NCBI GenBank assembly: GCA_029532415.1
Contig: JAQOTA010000069.1
Coordinates: 2,542,001-2,606,000 of the forward strand
Direction: 5' to 3'
Length of the DNA: 64,000 nt
Source: Marasmius tenuissimus
Lineage: Eukaryota; Basidiomycota; Agaricomycetes; Agaricales; Marasmiaceae
Within the stretch, counting starts at the first letter, position 1, and each line of letters opens with the position of its first letter. A program made the position numbers and the translations under genes. The notes beneath the pieces were generated by a model. That model worked only from the letters and a program-made list of their open reading frames with translations, was not told the DNA's origin and searched no databases. Shown here one piece after another: positions 33,690 through 45,613 of this stretch.

Positions 33690-35100
33690 AGTAATCAGCT
33701 TTAGAGATATAAACCTGGGTATTTGAACCTTGGAATCAATTTCACAAGTCTACCAGATTACAACCTTGTCTATACCAGGAGCCCAAAGAACCAGTTCTTG
33801 GTGTGAGGTGACTACATGGTTATGAGAACCAAAGGAGGCAGCAGGTAAACAAAATCAGGGTAGTGTGTACTTGTGAAATCCTCTGCCATCAAACGAGGCA
33901 TAGTGTTTGTTGTGATTCTTTTGATGGACTGACAGCAACTCCTTGATTGACTCTAGCATAATCCCTGACAAAATCATGGAATTGTTATAAGCAATAAGGA
34001 GGTTGGAGTGGGGAAAAGGTCAATGGTGTTGGTGATGTCTGAGTGTGTTTGGATTCTCATATTTGGAGCTGATGGTCTGATAGACCAAATCATAAGACTG
34101 TTTTATACTGTTTCCTAAGCAGTACATCAGATGAATTTTTTAGGGAGCAAGTCCCTGCAAGTTGGTGGGTTCTGATGAAAGGGCAGGAACAATTCAGCAA
34201 AGTTATGGAGGAATACCAATGCTGGACCAACTTGCTGGGGTTACAAGTAAGCGTTTCCGAGGTGCTACAAAGAGGGACGATTGGTTGTGAGGTCAAATGT
34301 TGTTCCTATGGCTGGTTATGGTGTTTGTGTTTTGCTGTGAATGATATGCACTTGACTTGCTTCATGAAACACCGTTTTCTTTGATCAAAAATGTATGTTC
34401 ATGCACAATTTTACATGGTGCTGTCCATGGGGTTTGTCTGTTTCCGAGCAAATGAATTACAGTGTGTAGAAACTAGAATGGAATCTCTTCATGGTCCCAA
34501 ACTTATGTTCAGAGTTGGGTTAGACTGGAACAATAAACAAGAAACATGTACACATCCTACAACCTAAGCAGCTCAATCAACACCCCAAAAATGCCATCCT
34601 TTGAAACCTTGACCTCAGTATGTGTACACCCCCCAGCATTTCTAGAAATCTGGAACATGGGAGTGCTATGTGCTATGAAAGCTGCTGTTCTGTGCGTCAT
34701 TTCTGGTATAGGTATTTCTATTATTGGCAACAGGCAACTGTTCTGGCTGTCTCGTTGAAAGTGGGTCACATATGTCAAAGCTAGTGGCAAGGAGACACAG
34801 GATTCACTGCTGTCAATCAAGCTCTAGTGGTATGGTTGAGAACTTTCTTTGAACCTCAGACATCTAGGGTGCATCGTGTCCTGCCTTTGAAGCCCTCAGC
34901 AGTTGAAAGAAGACCCACAGACTAAATTATTCTACTAGTTGTGAACCATTAAACAAATGAGACAGCCACAATGAAATGGATTGACTCCTAAACAACATTC
35001 ACTCTCCGCATTTTCAGGGCCATTCATAGGCTATACTTATCTCACTGTCATTCTCATTCCACACTGGGGTAATACCCGGGTGTGTGTTGCGACTTTGTTC
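33690..35100. other. AT-rich stretch without recognisable genes
   Basis: Small open frames (for example 34175-34384 and 34546-34758) lack motifs, splice context or paralogues in the window. Probably decayed repeat sequence; origin not identified. Confidence 0.4.
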
Positions 35101-35139
35101 AGTTTGCACTAGTGTAGTGCCTGCTATTCAAAAGCAGCT

Positions 35140-37600
35140 TCGGAGCCTTGTTTTTGTGCGATTTTAGCATAAAACAGATAAGAAATGACTAGGTAATACA
35201 AGTACTAGAGCGAGTCCCGAGCAGCTAGTAAAAGGCTCAGATCCTAGTATAAAGAGAGAATAGTGCCTCAGAGGTGCCTCTCCTTATCTCTGAAAACTGT
35301 AGGAGTCGTATAACTGAAGAGAGTTTCACTTCAGAGGCACGACTAGGACCTGTGGTCATATCAAGGGAATATCTCCAGTGGCTCAGAGGTATCTTACTAA
35401 GGATTAATATAATCAGACTTGACGAAGACCCGTACTAGTAGAGCTAGACAGAGGAAGTCACTGCAGAAGCATGGATGGTCGAAAAGTGAGACTAAGTTGA
35501 GCCTCAGAAGCTTGGTATCAGGTCAAGGCTTCACTTTGGAAGCATGATTGATTTAAGTATACTAAGTATACTACCGGTTATGCTAGTCATCCATATTGGC
35601 TAGAGCTACCTCATCCCAACCGAAGTAATTATCTACATTGGAGTCTTCAGGATAATAAGAATTATAGAATGGATCGCATAAGATAGGATTATAGAAAGAA
35701 AAGGATTGAGAGAGCCAACGACCCATGACAGGGGAGTACTTGAAGAACAAGAGCTTGGTATAGTCAAGCTTCAGAGGTGCTGGGCACTCAGCACAACTGA
35801 CGACAGCATTGATCCAAGGGTTGACAGCTCCAGGAGTACGAGCGGTTTTGAAGTCGAGGAAACCAACTCGAGCAATGGACTTGGTGACCATGTTGATGAC
35901 GGACCTGGCGTTGTGAGGAATGAAGTGGTCAAAGGTGTCCTTGCAGAGATAGATTTTGTCTTGGATCATGTCGTAACAAATCACGTAGCCCCAGTAGATG
36001 GATCTGTGGCAACTGAGGAAGAACTGCTGAAAGATGATTCTGAGGATAGCATCGAGTGGAATGGGTAGGATGATGCGACACTGCTTAATCTTATCAGAGT
36101 AATCTTCTGGATACCACCAGAGCTTGTACAACTCTGAAGGGGAAGTCAGAAGGCCGCCTCAGAATCTTGAAAATAGAAAGACTCACTATAGAGTAAGTTG
36201 CGGAAGTGGTCTTCAATGTTATGCAAGTGTGCCATAGTGCACTCAGGGGAAAGTAAGCAAGGAATTGGGTCAACCTAGTACTTGCTTTTACTGACCTCTG
36301 GACTTGCCGCTGAAGTGGAAATTTTACTTCAGAAACTAGGAAATGAGCACTTCGGAGGCATGGATCCGAACCAGGCACTGGGCGCTAAACAATGATCAAG
36401 AAGTGATCAGAGCTGTTGCACCTTCGGCATACCTCCCTCGTACTTGAACATTGAGATATTGACCGGACTAAGGGTATAGTTGGCGCTGATAGCAAACGCA
36501 GAGCTCAACTGTACTAGAAGGCAAGGGACTAAGAAAGAAAGGAATGGTGTACCGAAGAATCGAGTAGGAGTTCTGGCTGAACATTTGAACTATTACCCAG
36601 TATCCAAGGTACCAAGATTGGATATAGTGGGGCAACCATATGGATGGCAGGACATCAGAACTATCCAAGCTACAGAAGGGAAATCGACCTGGCTATGGAT
36701 GGCTGGGTAACTCAATGAATATAGGCATCTAGTAGCACTTCGGAGGCAAGTACTTTGCTTCAGATGAAGGGAGTATATGGTTTGGAGGCAGACAGAACAA
36801 CATGACCTATGACGATTGAAGAGTCTAGAACTGGAGAATCAATGCTGCAGAGGCAGATAGGCAGAACAGAACCATTGATAGGAGAGACCGGAAGAAAAGA
36901 ATGTTAGAGAATGTTTGAGGCTGATGATACTTCTGAAGCAAATTGTTGGTTTTGACTTTGGGGTTCAAAAGTGTAGATTGAACACAAAACTCTTCAAGTA
37001 TATTCCAAAGTAGGTAGTTTATGCCTCCGAGGCATGATTTATGTGATATTTGTACGATTTGGTAGAACTAGAGCATCCTAGAGTATATAAGTAGTGGAGT
37101 TTTCATCAAGAATCCTCAAGCAATCCATACAATTAGTATTCAGAGGAGACAAAGCTATTTCACTTGTTGGGTAGTTAGTTGACTCGGGAGCGCTTCTGGA
37201 GAGCCATTAGAACAGAATAGAACTTTGTTTGCCCAAACCTAGAAAATCCATTGAACACTTGCTTGACCTTGACTTTGCATTGTTTGTCTGCAATGCCGAC
37301 TTGACTGGCTGAGCTATTGTTGAGCTTCTGAAGCTAATTGGGCTGAGAATATTGTTTGCTGTTGACAGTTGGTCTTTGGTTATTGACAGACTTGATTGGA
37401 GTCTTATTGCCATTGTTTGATTTGATTGTCTTGTTGCCCCTTGCTGTTCGAGTGGTTCTGAAGCTAGTTGAAGCCTAAGAACGCACTTCCGAAGCACCAA
37501 ACAAACTCTACACTCCCCGAAACAACATATAAACCTCTCTTCTGAACCCCACTTTTGACCTCCAAACTGGTTTCAGAGGCAAAGCTACCTTAGTTGGATA
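35140..37600. repeat. Dispersed near-palindromic motif GCYTCNGARGC
   Basis: About twenty copies of a short motif centred on TCNGA with GC-rich arms. Examples: CACTTCGGAGGCA at 36348 and 36736, CACTTCAGAGGCA near 35328, TGCCTCCGAGGCA (a perfect palindrome) at 37022, CTTCTGAAGC near 37330 and TTTCAGAGGCAAAGC near 37566. Spacing is irregular. Such a density suggests subterminal repeats of a large DNA transposon, now without a recognisable transposase, or a cluster of binding sites. Ends and target duplications were not found. Confidence 0.5.
35583..36131 (-). CDS. Unrecognised protein, 182 aa frame
   Basis: It is the longest open frame in the motif-rich region: MYKLWWYPEDYSDKIKQCRI, a central part with HFIPHNARSVINMVTKSIAR and an end reading NYFGWDEVALANMDD. 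Amino-acid composition looks natural (aromatic-rich, mixed charge) rather than repeat-derived. It may be one exon of a longer gene: the minus-strand frame upstream (36378-36094) overlaps it. I recognise no family; it could belong to the transposon suggested by the motif array. Confidence 0.35.
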   Translation of the reverse strand: MYKLWWYPEDYSDKIKQCRIILPIPLDAILRIIFQQFFLSCHRSIYWGYVICYDMIQDKIYLCKDTFDHFIPHNARSVINMVTKSIARVGFLDFKTARTPGAVNPWINAVVSCAECPAPLKLDYTKLLFFKYSPVMGRWLSQSFSFYNPILCDPFYNSYYPEDSNVDNYFGWDEVALANMDD

Positions 37601-37913
37601 GTTTCTTGAGTCAGATTTCTTTCAGCCTACTATTGCAGTCTGGCTAAGAGCGAAACCTATGATCAATGCCGATCCCCGATTCCCGCACCCTTCAGCTACA
37701 CTCTTGAGTGTTAGGAGGATTTGACCTATGTGTTAGATTTTATTATACACTGCGAGTGGCACTTTACACCGGGATTGATTCCAGCCACTGCATCACTGGT
37801 GTCTACGAAAAGATCTAGATATAAAAGGTGTCCCAAGTCCAGCCCAAATTCCTCACTCAAACACTCCAGCTTCAGTCTTTTGTTTGAGCATCTCTTCTAC
37901 TCATCAAATCATC

Positions 37914-38376
37914 ATGCAGTTTTACCAGCTCTTCATTGTCGCTGCTCTTACTACCCTCCTGGTCACCACACCCACTGGCAGTGGTGGTGATGGAGCGCCC
38001 GGAAACTGCAACACTGGATCCCTCCAGGGCTGCAACACCGTCACCACTGCGGGTGATTCTGCCTGTAAATAAGTCACCGCCTTACTTGGGATTGTCATCC
38101 CTGACCAGACCATGGTAGTCGGCTTGGGTTGCAGCCCCATCACTGTCATTGGAAGTGACAATGGAGGATGGTCAGTTTGATTTGTCACTCCTCCAAGCAA
38201 ACCCACACTGACCCTTTGGATGATAGCACTGCAAACCCTGTCTGCTGCTCAGACAACTCTCATGGTAAGGCTCTCATATCACCTGCATTCCATCCCCCTC
38301 CTTTCTTCACCACGTTAACCATGATCTTTTATCAGGTGGCACCATCTCTATTGGCTGTGTCCCCGTCACCTTGTAA
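37914..38376 (+). pseudogene. Class I hydrophobin pseudogene
   Basis: Three exons: 37914-38170, 38227-38264 and 38336-38376. It starts with a signal peptide (MQFYQLFIVAALTTLLVTTP), followed by the hydrophobin pattern CNTGSLQGCNTV, LLGIVIPDQTMVVGLGCSPI, a splice-made Cys (GG/TG joined to C), NPVCCSDNSHGG and ISIGCVPVTL with stop. Hydrophobins need eight Cys in the order C-CC-C-C-CC-C; here the second pair reads GC instead of CC and an extra Cys is near residue 51. Codon 53 is TAA (38070-38072), best explained as CAA to TAA. Introns and total length (about 107 codons) otherwise fit the family, which forms amphipathic coats on hyphae and spores. A rare splice removing the stop is possible but would delete conserved residues. 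Confidence 0.8.
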
Positions 38377-38660
38377 ACAGCTCCAAGAAGACGTTGGCCT
38401 GATCAGAATAGTTGCGAACCGTATCTTTAGGTCAAAAGCTGGAGGACATTGAGCATTGTATTGCACATTTTGTAAAAGGTGAAAATCAGAATATGGATTG
38501 GGATCTTTGGTTGCTAATTCTGTGACCACCTTGTGCCACCTGAAAGTATGAGGTTGCCGTAGCCCATTGACAGGCTTCCTTCCAGCCACCTTCTTGTAAC
38601 AACTGGCTACAATACTGACCCAGCTGCATTCAGTGGGATTTCCTTCTATGTAGGCTTGGC
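38332..38660 (-). other. Open-frame fragment of unknown origin
   Basis: The minus-strand reading YIEGNPTECSWVSIVASCYK then VAGRKPVNGLRQPHTFRWHK looks protein-like but has no start or end and overlaps the hydrophobin 3' end. Not identified; possibly a transposon remnant. Confidence 0.3.
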
Positions 38661-39126
38661 TGAAAACTTGGCTGCTGTGTTAGATCGTTGACGTTCGCTC
38701 CTTGTCAGTAAAAAGAGGATATATCATATAACAAGTCACCATATCCGGACCTTTGAACGTGCAGGGGAAGGGCACTTACGTATAGTGTTCGCAATGATAA
38801 CAAACAGTCCGGGTGACAACTGTATGGTGACGAATAAAGGGGCTGGTGGACCGGTTTGGTAAATTAATTCACCATCTAACCTTCATAGACAACCAGCGGA
38901 GTACCCAAATTTTCCTTCTTCCCTGCCTCCCCTGGGGTTATTGAAATGATGGTTTTTTCTTGCTTGAACGTGAACTATCTGAATGATTTGAGGATCCTCA
39001 TTGGAATTGCGATGAGTGGAGAATGGGTAATATCTATACAGGGAAAAGTGGCGTCTTTATGACAAATAAAAATCACATGTTCAACACATTCAGAATTACC
39101 GGCATCAAAAGGTCTTCTCAAAGGTT

Positions 39127-39430
39127 TGGTGTGGTGATCACCTGCTCAGTGTTGAGTGGCTTTGCTGGGTTAACAATCACAGAACAAAAGTGCTGTATGA
39201 GGAAAGAATATGTCGATTATGCTGTCAGGGAGTAGAAACACCAGAGCATGCACTCCTAAAGTGTAAGGATAACTCAATCATAGTATTGCAAAAAGCATTC
39301 CTACTGGTATTCAGTAGTATACATCCAACAGCAGTCCATGAGTTCACAATGAAGCAAAAATCTAACAGCAATTTTAGCTGCCATTATGTCCTGGAAACCA
39401 GTGTACTCACTTACAGCAAAATATATTTAT
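39127..39430 (+). mobile_element. LINE (non-LTR retrotransposon) C-terminal fragment
   Basis: Translation GDHLLSVEWLCWVNNHRTKV, then LYEERICRLCCQGVETPEHA and LLKCKDN, resembles the C-terminal zinc-binding segment found after reverse transcriptase in fungal LINEs (R.CRLC..x..ETPEHALL.C). No reverse transcriptase or poly(A) tail was seen. It is a short 3' remnant. Confidence 0.5.
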
Positions 39431-39689
39431 GATGTTCTGCAGATCTTCAACCAGTCACTGCTACATATTCCCCCGGCGTATCAGCAGACAAACCAATCTC
39501 ATAGCTAGAGTATGTTAGAGGATGGGCTAGAAAGTGGGTGTAGGCAGGTCAAAAGGCGGACCCTCACAGTTTGGATCTACTGCGGACTGCGTGTGCCATG
39601 AGCTCGTCCAGACAGTGTGGGAACCATCCCGGGGTCAAAGGCGTAGTCAGCTGCTTATATGCTAGGATAAGCCAGTGTTCAGTACATAG

Positions 39690-39905
39690 ACCATGGTGTG
39701 TAATACACTCCTCCTCCAGAACTGTCGAATGACACGTGCCAAACCTGAATTTTCGACCATCACCGTCACTGTCAGTCTCCGTCAGTCAGTGCTTCCGGAC
39801 TTCTTCAGGTCTGTACCACATGGCCCACGCGCCTCGTGTCTTGCCTCTTCCTAACGGACTGTCAGATCGAAGCTCCACCAGAGGCCAAAATTCAGGTTCT
39901 TGAGT
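39690..39905 (+). pseudogene. Possible exon 1 remnant of a third seven-helix membrane protein copy
   Basis: TAGACC followed by GTGTGTAATACACTC matches the sequence just upstream of the ATG of tandem copy 1 (28176-28200, GCTGTGTAATACACTC). It is followed by ATG and a reading (MTRAKPEFSTITVTVSLRQS) loosely like MPTTNFETQPKPTVTLSLSL. No later exons found. Confidence 0.3.
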
Positions 39906-39925
39906 GATATGACCAGTCACTGTTC

Positions 39926-41930
39926 ACCGCGCTAGAGGCACTCAATCAACTCCGTAATATTGGGCAGACCGCAGTCAGACACCCAGGTTGATCTTAACAA
40001 GCCTTGACCCAAAATGTGGAAGGTATTTTGAGTCGTAAAGTCTCTGGGTGTGAGCGAAGATCCAGCAGTCATCATGGAAAGTTGGACCTCCTTAATCGAC
40101 CCCTGGGTGAAGTTCTTCCTCAAGGAGGTCATTTTTGGGAAGCAAGGTTGGCCTACGACACCAGAAGGCGTAAATCTTTGGGATAGAATCCTCAAAGCCA
40201 CTGCCGGATGCCTCGTGACGGCAATGAAATCAGAAACGCTCAAACTCACACATGCATACTTTGAGCCCCTGATTGTTTGGACATGGTATCAAATCATCGA
40301 AGAATGTCATCCCAGATGGCACTTATGGACTTTGTTGGCGATGAAGCTCACTTTGAACAGAGTCAGCGCTGCCAATAACTTCACATCGCACAAATGAACT
40401 GTATACAGATCAGACGAAAACTGTGGGCGGATGCTCGTTCGGCACATCAATTCTGAGATTCTCGAGATTCCTCATATGTCGATGGAGGAAATAGCGAGTC
40501 TATGAGATTTCATGACTGTCCTTGTATGGTATGAGGACTCTATTACCCTCTTCCGGGCCTGTGTGATCGACCAAACCATCATTGCCCTTATCAAAATGCT
40601 CTCTACCCTCATGTTCAAGCACAAAGTCAATCCCAACTCTTCTCCAAGCGACCTCGGGGAAGATCTTCAACCTCTTCTGATTCTGGGTTTGGGATGCCTC
40701 GATCCAACACTTGGTGACCCTGCTTCCGTCATAATGACCCTGAACTACAGAATCTTGAAAATTATTTTGAAAGTGTATCCATGCTTTTCCCGCGGTGACG
40801 ACTCTACCAAATCACAGGCTCTAGGATCAAGATTTGCTGATTTCACTATCCCTATCCTGAGCCAAATTTCACGTCTGATGTCCCGTCCCGATGCCGTGTT
40901 TGCATTCATATCGACCATCAAAAAGCTGGGTTATCTGGATGGGCTAAAGAACAAACTCCCGCTCAAGTCTCCCTCTTTGTGGAAATCTTGGAAAGGAGTG
41001 AAGGGAGAATATGTCCTACTTTGGGATATCAGGCGCAATCTTCGCGAACGTGGAATGGTGGTACGTACCAACGAAGATGGGGTGGGTGATCACTTAGATT
41101 TTTGGGATCACCGTACACTTTAACTTATTTTTCTCTCGTGTACGGTAGTGTCCCTTTGTTATCAAATATACAACCAGGTCGAAGCTCCGACCATCAAACG
41201 TGGTGAGAAGATACAAGAACGCCGGCTCCTCTGTTCTTGCTGTAATTCGGTCACCTATAGTTCGCATGAATGCCAAAGGTCATCTTGGAGACAACACCGG
41301 AAGCTCTGCAAATGTGTGGCACACAATAGGCAGGGTGTGTCGTCAAGCTCTTTTCACATTATTCAGTGTTCGCTCTAAACTGCTTTACACTTCCTCAAGT
41401 CGGGAATCAGTTGGTTCCAGCGCATACGGACACCATCTTCTTCGAAGCACTCCTTGTCTATTTTGTTGAGCATCACTCCGATGTGATTAGGAATAAAGTG
41501 GACCATTACGTGTCTCGACCAACCAGCCCCAAGCCGTCTCGGGAACAACAACTCATCCTGGAGGGTGAAAAGACTCCCATCATCTATGTCAACTTCGACA
41601 CTCCCGCGATTCCAACACCTGAAGCATGCATTCGAATCCTCGACCTAATGACGGTATCAACGCTGACTACACCCAGCATCTCACTGCTTTGGCTTAGAGC
41701 GTGTGCGGACAGCTGGAACTTGGTATCACCCCGCGATGACGAAAGATTTGATCGTGGCGGTTGTGGCGTTCCCAACAAACGAGAATGATATTTGGCTGGT
41801 GAAAAGCTTGTTTTGTACTGGGAGACCGGGGCAACCGTATGTGTAGGATCCAATCCAGATTTCGATTATACAGAATGGGAACTGGTCAAGGCTGCAAAAC
41901 GATCTTGAGGACGAAGTTGCGATGCAGTAA
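39926..41930 (+). pseudogene. MYND-like family gene, copy C, decayed
   Basis: Pieces in family order: QSLFTALEALNQLRNIGQTA (39926), TSLIDPWVKFFLKEVIFGKQ, YFEPLIVWTWYQIIEECHPR, IIALIKMLSTLMFKHKVNPN, ILKIILKVYPCFSRGDDSTK and WKSWKGVKGEYVLLWDIRRN, an intron (41080-41150), the finger LLCSCCNSVTYSSHECQRSS then WRQHRKLCK, and PIIYVNFDTPAIPTPEA. Breaks: stop near 39988, frame change near 40395, Tyr-Cys changed to Tyr-Ser in the finger, frame change near 41715 and a TAG near 41846. The finger again lacks a first CxxC pair. Not functional as read. Confidence 0.75.
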
Positions 41931-41949
41931 TCAGCGGGAGCAGAGAGAA

Positions 41950-43740
41950 AACCCTTCTAGAGTATCTGACGTTTTTGATCCCTCCAAGGGGGAGGGACTA
42001 ATAAAATTTATGACATGTACTCGAATTTTTTTCTAAGGTGGGTCGAGGGGGGGCTACCTACCTACGTAATCTCTATATATGGAAGGAGTTACCTTTTTAG
42101 AGTACCTATCCGGACATCTCCTGGAGTGGGAAAAATCTTCAACTGACCCAGCCGTCCCCAGTGTCTCAAGCAGTAGATGCAAGCTGAAAGGCTGCCAATC
42201 GCATTGTGGGAGCCAAACCAAGCCCATGGTTGGCCTAAGCAGCACCCAAGGCGGGGAATACTTAACACTTGCTTGAACAACACCCTACAGGCTGAGTGGC
42301 CAGGTAGATACAGTATGAGAAGGTCAGATTTGGGAGGATTCTTGGTGAAGTCAAGGAAAATTCAGTGATAGCATTGTTTCAGCTCACTGTTGGAACACTC
42401 TGAGGCCCCATATGTCAAGAAAATTTTTAGCCAAAAATTTTTCTAAGGACCCCCGAGGGGGGACTAACTACCCACCCGGATGTCCGGGATCCACAGTCCG
42501 CCTCCTCCTTGGATCCCTCCTCAATTCCTTCCACACATACTCGCCAGCGCAATGATTCAATATTCAAGCCCTCCCTGTGGCCACAAAATGGTCGTATGAA
42601 TGGCTGACAGAACTTACGTGTAGCCGAATCATTTAGCTCAAGGGGTGTCACCCGGGCATTTCAGTCATATGGGGTAGGGGGTAGGGGGTCCCCGAGCCCT
42701 TAAGGTCAAAAAGTGACCCCCCCTTGAGCAGACCTTGGGGAGTCTAGGGAGCCCTGTCATAACATTTTGACACTCAATCAGAGTGCTCAGAGGCTGGAGA
42801 TTGAAGTAGATGGCCAATAAGGCCCAAAATTAGATGTTTTTGTCAAGCTTTTGTGCAAAAATCCAGTGCAAACTGTATGGGTCACCAAACTTAGAAGGTA
42901 TGCTGGAGTCTGGAGTCTGGGTTTTGTACCTTTGTATTGGACATATAATTCCCTCAAGCAACCCACTTGAGTCCTACCATATTCAGAGACTCTCAGTACT
43001 CCTAGAGTAACATTAGCACCAACTCAGACTGGAAAATACATTGTCAGGACACATTCAATAGGTGAGATGGGCATGTGACTGTGAGAAACACCTTCCCAAG
43101 ATGGTAGGAGGGAGGGGGGAGGGGTCCCGAAGGGCCTTAAGCTTGTATGTAGTGATGCGGCGAGTGGATTCAAGGAGATTCAAGGCGATTCGAGTTTTCC
43201 CGATTTGGACAGCTCGGGACCCCGAGTTGAAAATCGTATGGGAACATCATATAAAATTTTTTTGGTGACCCCTTGATTTAGCTCCCTTTATCACTTTGTT
43301 GGCTGGGAGAGAAAAAGAAATGACTCACAACCTACGATATCAGCGGGAGCTCCGCACCATGGGAATGGGAGAGTATTCACATTTATTTAAGAATCCCTAG
43401 CAACTCTAGGAACTTGATCTATTGACACGCCAAACGATTGCGAGTGCAAATAATCCGAAATTGGAATATTATGTTCCCTTTTCTGCCTCGAAACCACCCA
43501 TACCTCTTCAATTTGACTCCCGTTGAGCTACTATTGTCTACTAAAATCACCCGAATCATCATTTGATCAACTCCCTCTGCCTCAAAAGTGGATGCAAGGA
43601 AAGCACACCTTCCCAGAAAATACCAGTTTGGGAACATCCGCACGTGGTTGTGTTTGGCATGTCAACAGATCAAATTCCTGGAATTGTACGAAAATATGCT
43701 AGTGATTCTTAAATAGCTGTAAAGCCTGTTCTCTCATGAT
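41950..43740. other. Gene-poor region with G-rich repeat blocks
   Basis: No gene recognised. Similar blocks recur in direct orientation: TTTCTAAGG..CGAGGGGGG near 42028 and 42437, and AGGGGG.TCCCGA..CCTTAAG near 42673 and 43107. They may be ends of decayed small elements; no target duplications were defined. Confidence 0.4.
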
Positions 43741-44147
43741 GGTCTCAATATATGATGATCCCAACGCCTCTCCCGTGCGTCCCTTCACCGATATCGACCC
43801 TGCCATGATTTGCTCTCAGGTCCTCGCCAAGTTTGTGCTTACCAGTACTGGTAGTGAGAAAAACATTGGACTATCGTCGCGAGAGTTCTGAGGAACGGAA
43901 TCATAATCCTCTGCCCACACTTCAACGGCATCCGGGATTAAACTCCTCGTGACTCGGCTGCAACTGCTGTAAGTTGATGCAACAGAAGAGTGTCAAGCAC
44001 TTTCCTTACTGTCTAACAGATCAACAAGTCGACTAGATCTATTAAATCCAAATGAGGGCTCCAACTACTCCACCGTTTTATTTGCCTCCCCTCGTCTCCT
44101 CTCTATTACAGGCGGCGGGCACTGGTTTGGCAAATCCAACCCGGTCT

Positions 44148-45613
44148 ATGATTTTGCTCTTCCTAGTGTGGCCATGGGCTCTTTTCGCTCTAGGACCACC
44201 TTTAGTACTTGCGGATGCCATGTATAAACTCAAAATCTCTCTCACTCCTGGAGAAAGAGTTCCACGCGAAGGTGTGTAGTGCAAACTCGTTCATTTCTTC
44301 GTGCGATCGACGGTTCTTGCAGACACCTTTTCTTTCCCGTCCACCACCCTCCCTTTTCCCTGTGAGTTGCACAAAGCCCCTTGAGTCTAAAACCTCACGA
44401 CTTCTCTCACCTAGCCAAAACCATTTCCACTACTAGTGCTGGCGCGACCCCTACCCCTCTCATTCTCTTCACCGACTCTCGTGAACTTGTGACGTGTCAA
44501 TCCTCCGAATTAAACTGGATTCACGGCGGTCCCGATGTCCGCATGGTTCTGGGCATCACAAATAGTGGGGTGACCCAAGATCCGGCTCCTAGCTCTGGAA
44601 CCCACTCCAATAGCACCTTATCAAGGCGTGCGGATCCATTACCGAGCGGGGTCGTGACGCAAATACTTGCGAAGGATATAGATGGAGCACAAGAAAATTA
44701 TAGATGGGACAGGGTCAGCGTACCGCAAGGATGGTACATTTTAGTGGCCGTACAGGCCGGCACCGACACTTTCATAGGACATTCAGCAGCAAGTTTTTTT
44801 GTGCGGAACGGGACAAATACATCGTGTGTTGGGGGACCTCCGGCATCCTTGAGCTCACCAACAAGCAGCTCGGCTGGCCCTCAACTTACGCCGTCTCAGA
44901 CTCCTTCGAAGAGGTAGGTCACCATGGACGGTAACGAAAAATCTTTACTGACGTACTTTCCTCACTGGCATTGGGTCACAATTAAGATCGAGTATACCAG
45001 TCATCATAGGTGGTGTGGTCGGAGTGTTCGGCGGCATAGTGCTCATTATGTTGATTTTGAATCTGCGGAGGAGGAGGAAGACCGGTGCGTCCAGTTGATT
45101 GAACAACCTCACCACCGATTTTTGAGCTCGAACGCTTCGATTTTTATCCATGATCCAGCAGAAAAACGTGAAATTGCTCCCGACTCAGCACCCCGCTCCC
45201 TAAACCCATTGGATTTTCCAAGCCCAGAAGAGAAATCCAGTCATTTCTTGACACTTCGACGCAAAGCACGTTTATCGACCAAAAGGGCTTTAGACCCGGG
45301 AGCAAGTATACAAGAGAGACAACCAAACAGTCCAATCACTGACCTCGAGCCCATACGAGCTAGGGCGGAAGAGTTGGAAGAAGAACAACCACCACCATCA
45401 CCACAACCTTCCCATCATGACTCCGAGCGACCGTTATCTCAACCTCTACCTCCTCCAAGCCCTGCTAGCGATCCTTGGAACGGACTGGGCGATATACACC
45501 CGCAAATACGGTTGGAGTTCGAAGCTATGGCGCGAAGAATGGCGAGGTTGGAGGCGGAGATGGCACCTCCGACATATGTTTCTTCAACCTCGTATCAGCA
45601 CCAAGGGCAGTAG
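44148..45613 (+). CDS. Secreted-domain, single-pass membrane protein
   Basis: Five exons with matching phases: 44148-44271, 44323-44361, 44415-44913, 44987-45084 and 45159-45613; about 405 aa. Signal peptide MILLFLVWPWALFALGPPLV. The outer domain has LVTCQSSELNWIHGGPDVRM, VSVPQGWYILVAVQAGTD and a Ser/Thr/Pro stalk (SLSSPTSSSAGPQLTPSQTP), then one membrane helix SIPVIIGGVVGVFGGIVLIM followed by RRRRK. The cytoplasmic tail has PLDFPSPEEKSS, proline runs and a final helical piece MARRMARLEAEMAPPTY. This architecture is common in basidiomycetes (Ig-like or Kre9-like outer domain, stalk, helix, disordered tail); function unknown. An alternative upstream Met at 44052 would lengthen the N-terminus. 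Broken partial copies lie at 48811 and 58425. Confidence 0.75.
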
